A stretch of DNA of 5,968 nucleotides from Streptococcaceae bacterium (GTDB lineage Bacteria > Bacillota > Bacilli > Lactobacillales > Streptococcaceae). The stretch covers positions 1-5,968 of the forward strand of contig JAIRLR010000045.1 of the NCBI GenBank assembly GCA_031259195.1, in the 5' to 3' direction. Under the pieces are notes generated by a model, which was not told the origin of the DNA, searched no databases, and saw only the letters and a list, made by a program, of their open reading frames with translations. Below, piece after piece: positions 5,806 through 5,968 of the stretch. How positions within the stretch are numbered: the first letter of the stretch is position 1; each line of letters begins with the position of its first letter. The position numbers and the translations under genes were made by a program.

Positions 5806-5878
5806 AATAGGTTAACGGGCTCGAACCGCTGACCCTCTGCTTGTAAGGCAGATACTCTCCCATCTGAGCTAAACCTCC
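5806..5878 (-). tRNA. tRNA-Val(UAC) with damaged 3' acceptor end
   Basis: D, anticodon and T arms are intact and the anticodon loop CTTACAA gives UAC. The 5' acceptor is GGAGGTT, but the 3' side reads AACCTAT instead of AACCTCC, giving G1-U72 and a G2 x A71 mismatch, with U73 in place of A73. It looks as if a few bases holding the acceptor 3' end were deleted up against tRNA-Lys. It is probably poorly processed or non-functional. Confidence 0.75.
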
Positions 5879-5901
5879 GACCAGGCAGGAAAAAAAATCA
5901 A

Positions 5902-5968
5902 GCATGGCAGCTACCTACTCTTGCAGGAAAAACTCCAACTACCCTTAGCGTTATAGAGCTTAACTTCT
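5902..5968 (-). rRNA. rrf: 5S rRNA, 3' part (5' end off window)
   Basis: The minus strand carries AGAAGTTAAGCTC, GGTAGTTGGAG, CAAGAGTAGG and GCTGCCATGC in the order of a Bacilli 5S rRNA. The 3' end is estimated from GCCATGC; mature processing may differ by a few bases. The D-region hairpin (GGAG...UCC) looks weaker than usual. A run of eight T follows on this strand (5890-5897) before tRNA-Val. Confidence 0.88.

Overview
The window looks like a piece of a low-GC Bacilli genome, most likely Lactobacillales. The main reason is the gene order after the rRNA: 5S, Val, Lys, Leu, Thr, Gly, Leu, Arg, (Gly), Pro, Met, Ile2, Ser, fMet, (Asp slot), Phe, (Gly slot), Ile. This is the large rrn-linked tRNA array of that group, without the Ala gene that Bacillus has after Pro. 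Good GGAGG-type ribosome sites and the style of the 5S agree. No tRNA here encodes its CCA end. The species cannot be named from the sequence.

Everything clearly functional lies on the minus strand. Positions 1-2336 hold a P2A-type Ca2+-transporting ATPase, complete at its N-terminus and cut by the left edge inside transmembrane segment 7. It has its own extended -10 promoter and Shine-Dalgarno.

Positions 2337-3328 have no intact gene and consist largely of mobile-element debris. There is a 5' stub of an IS5-family transposase with its terminal repeat. A 155-bp MITE-like unit has the same GARCCTGTTAAC tips and TTA flanks. A second IS end lies in opposite orientation, and there is a factor-independent terminator.

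Positions 3329-3973 encode a 214-residue predicted exported protein of unknown family, with a near-consensus promoter about 120 bases upstream of its start codon.

Positions 4264-5968 are the 3' end of an rRNA operon read right to left: partial 5S rRNA, fourteen tRNA genes of normal fold, a tRNA-Val with a damaged acceptor end, two clearly degenerate tRNA genes, and a long-looped terminator.

The most unusual signal is decay inside the tRNA array. The Asp-slot tRNA has a broken acceptor stem and reads UUC. The Gly gene in its usual Phe-Gly-Ile slot is ruined, while an intact Gly(UCC) gene sharing a 32-bp identical block sits between Arg and Pro. tRNA-Val has lost its 3' acceptor end against tRNA-Lys, and tRNA-Ser has U73 instead of G73. 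This suggests one redundant rrn-tRNA copy under relaxed selection, but sequencing or assembly error must be excluded. I see no convincing undescribed defence or mobile system.
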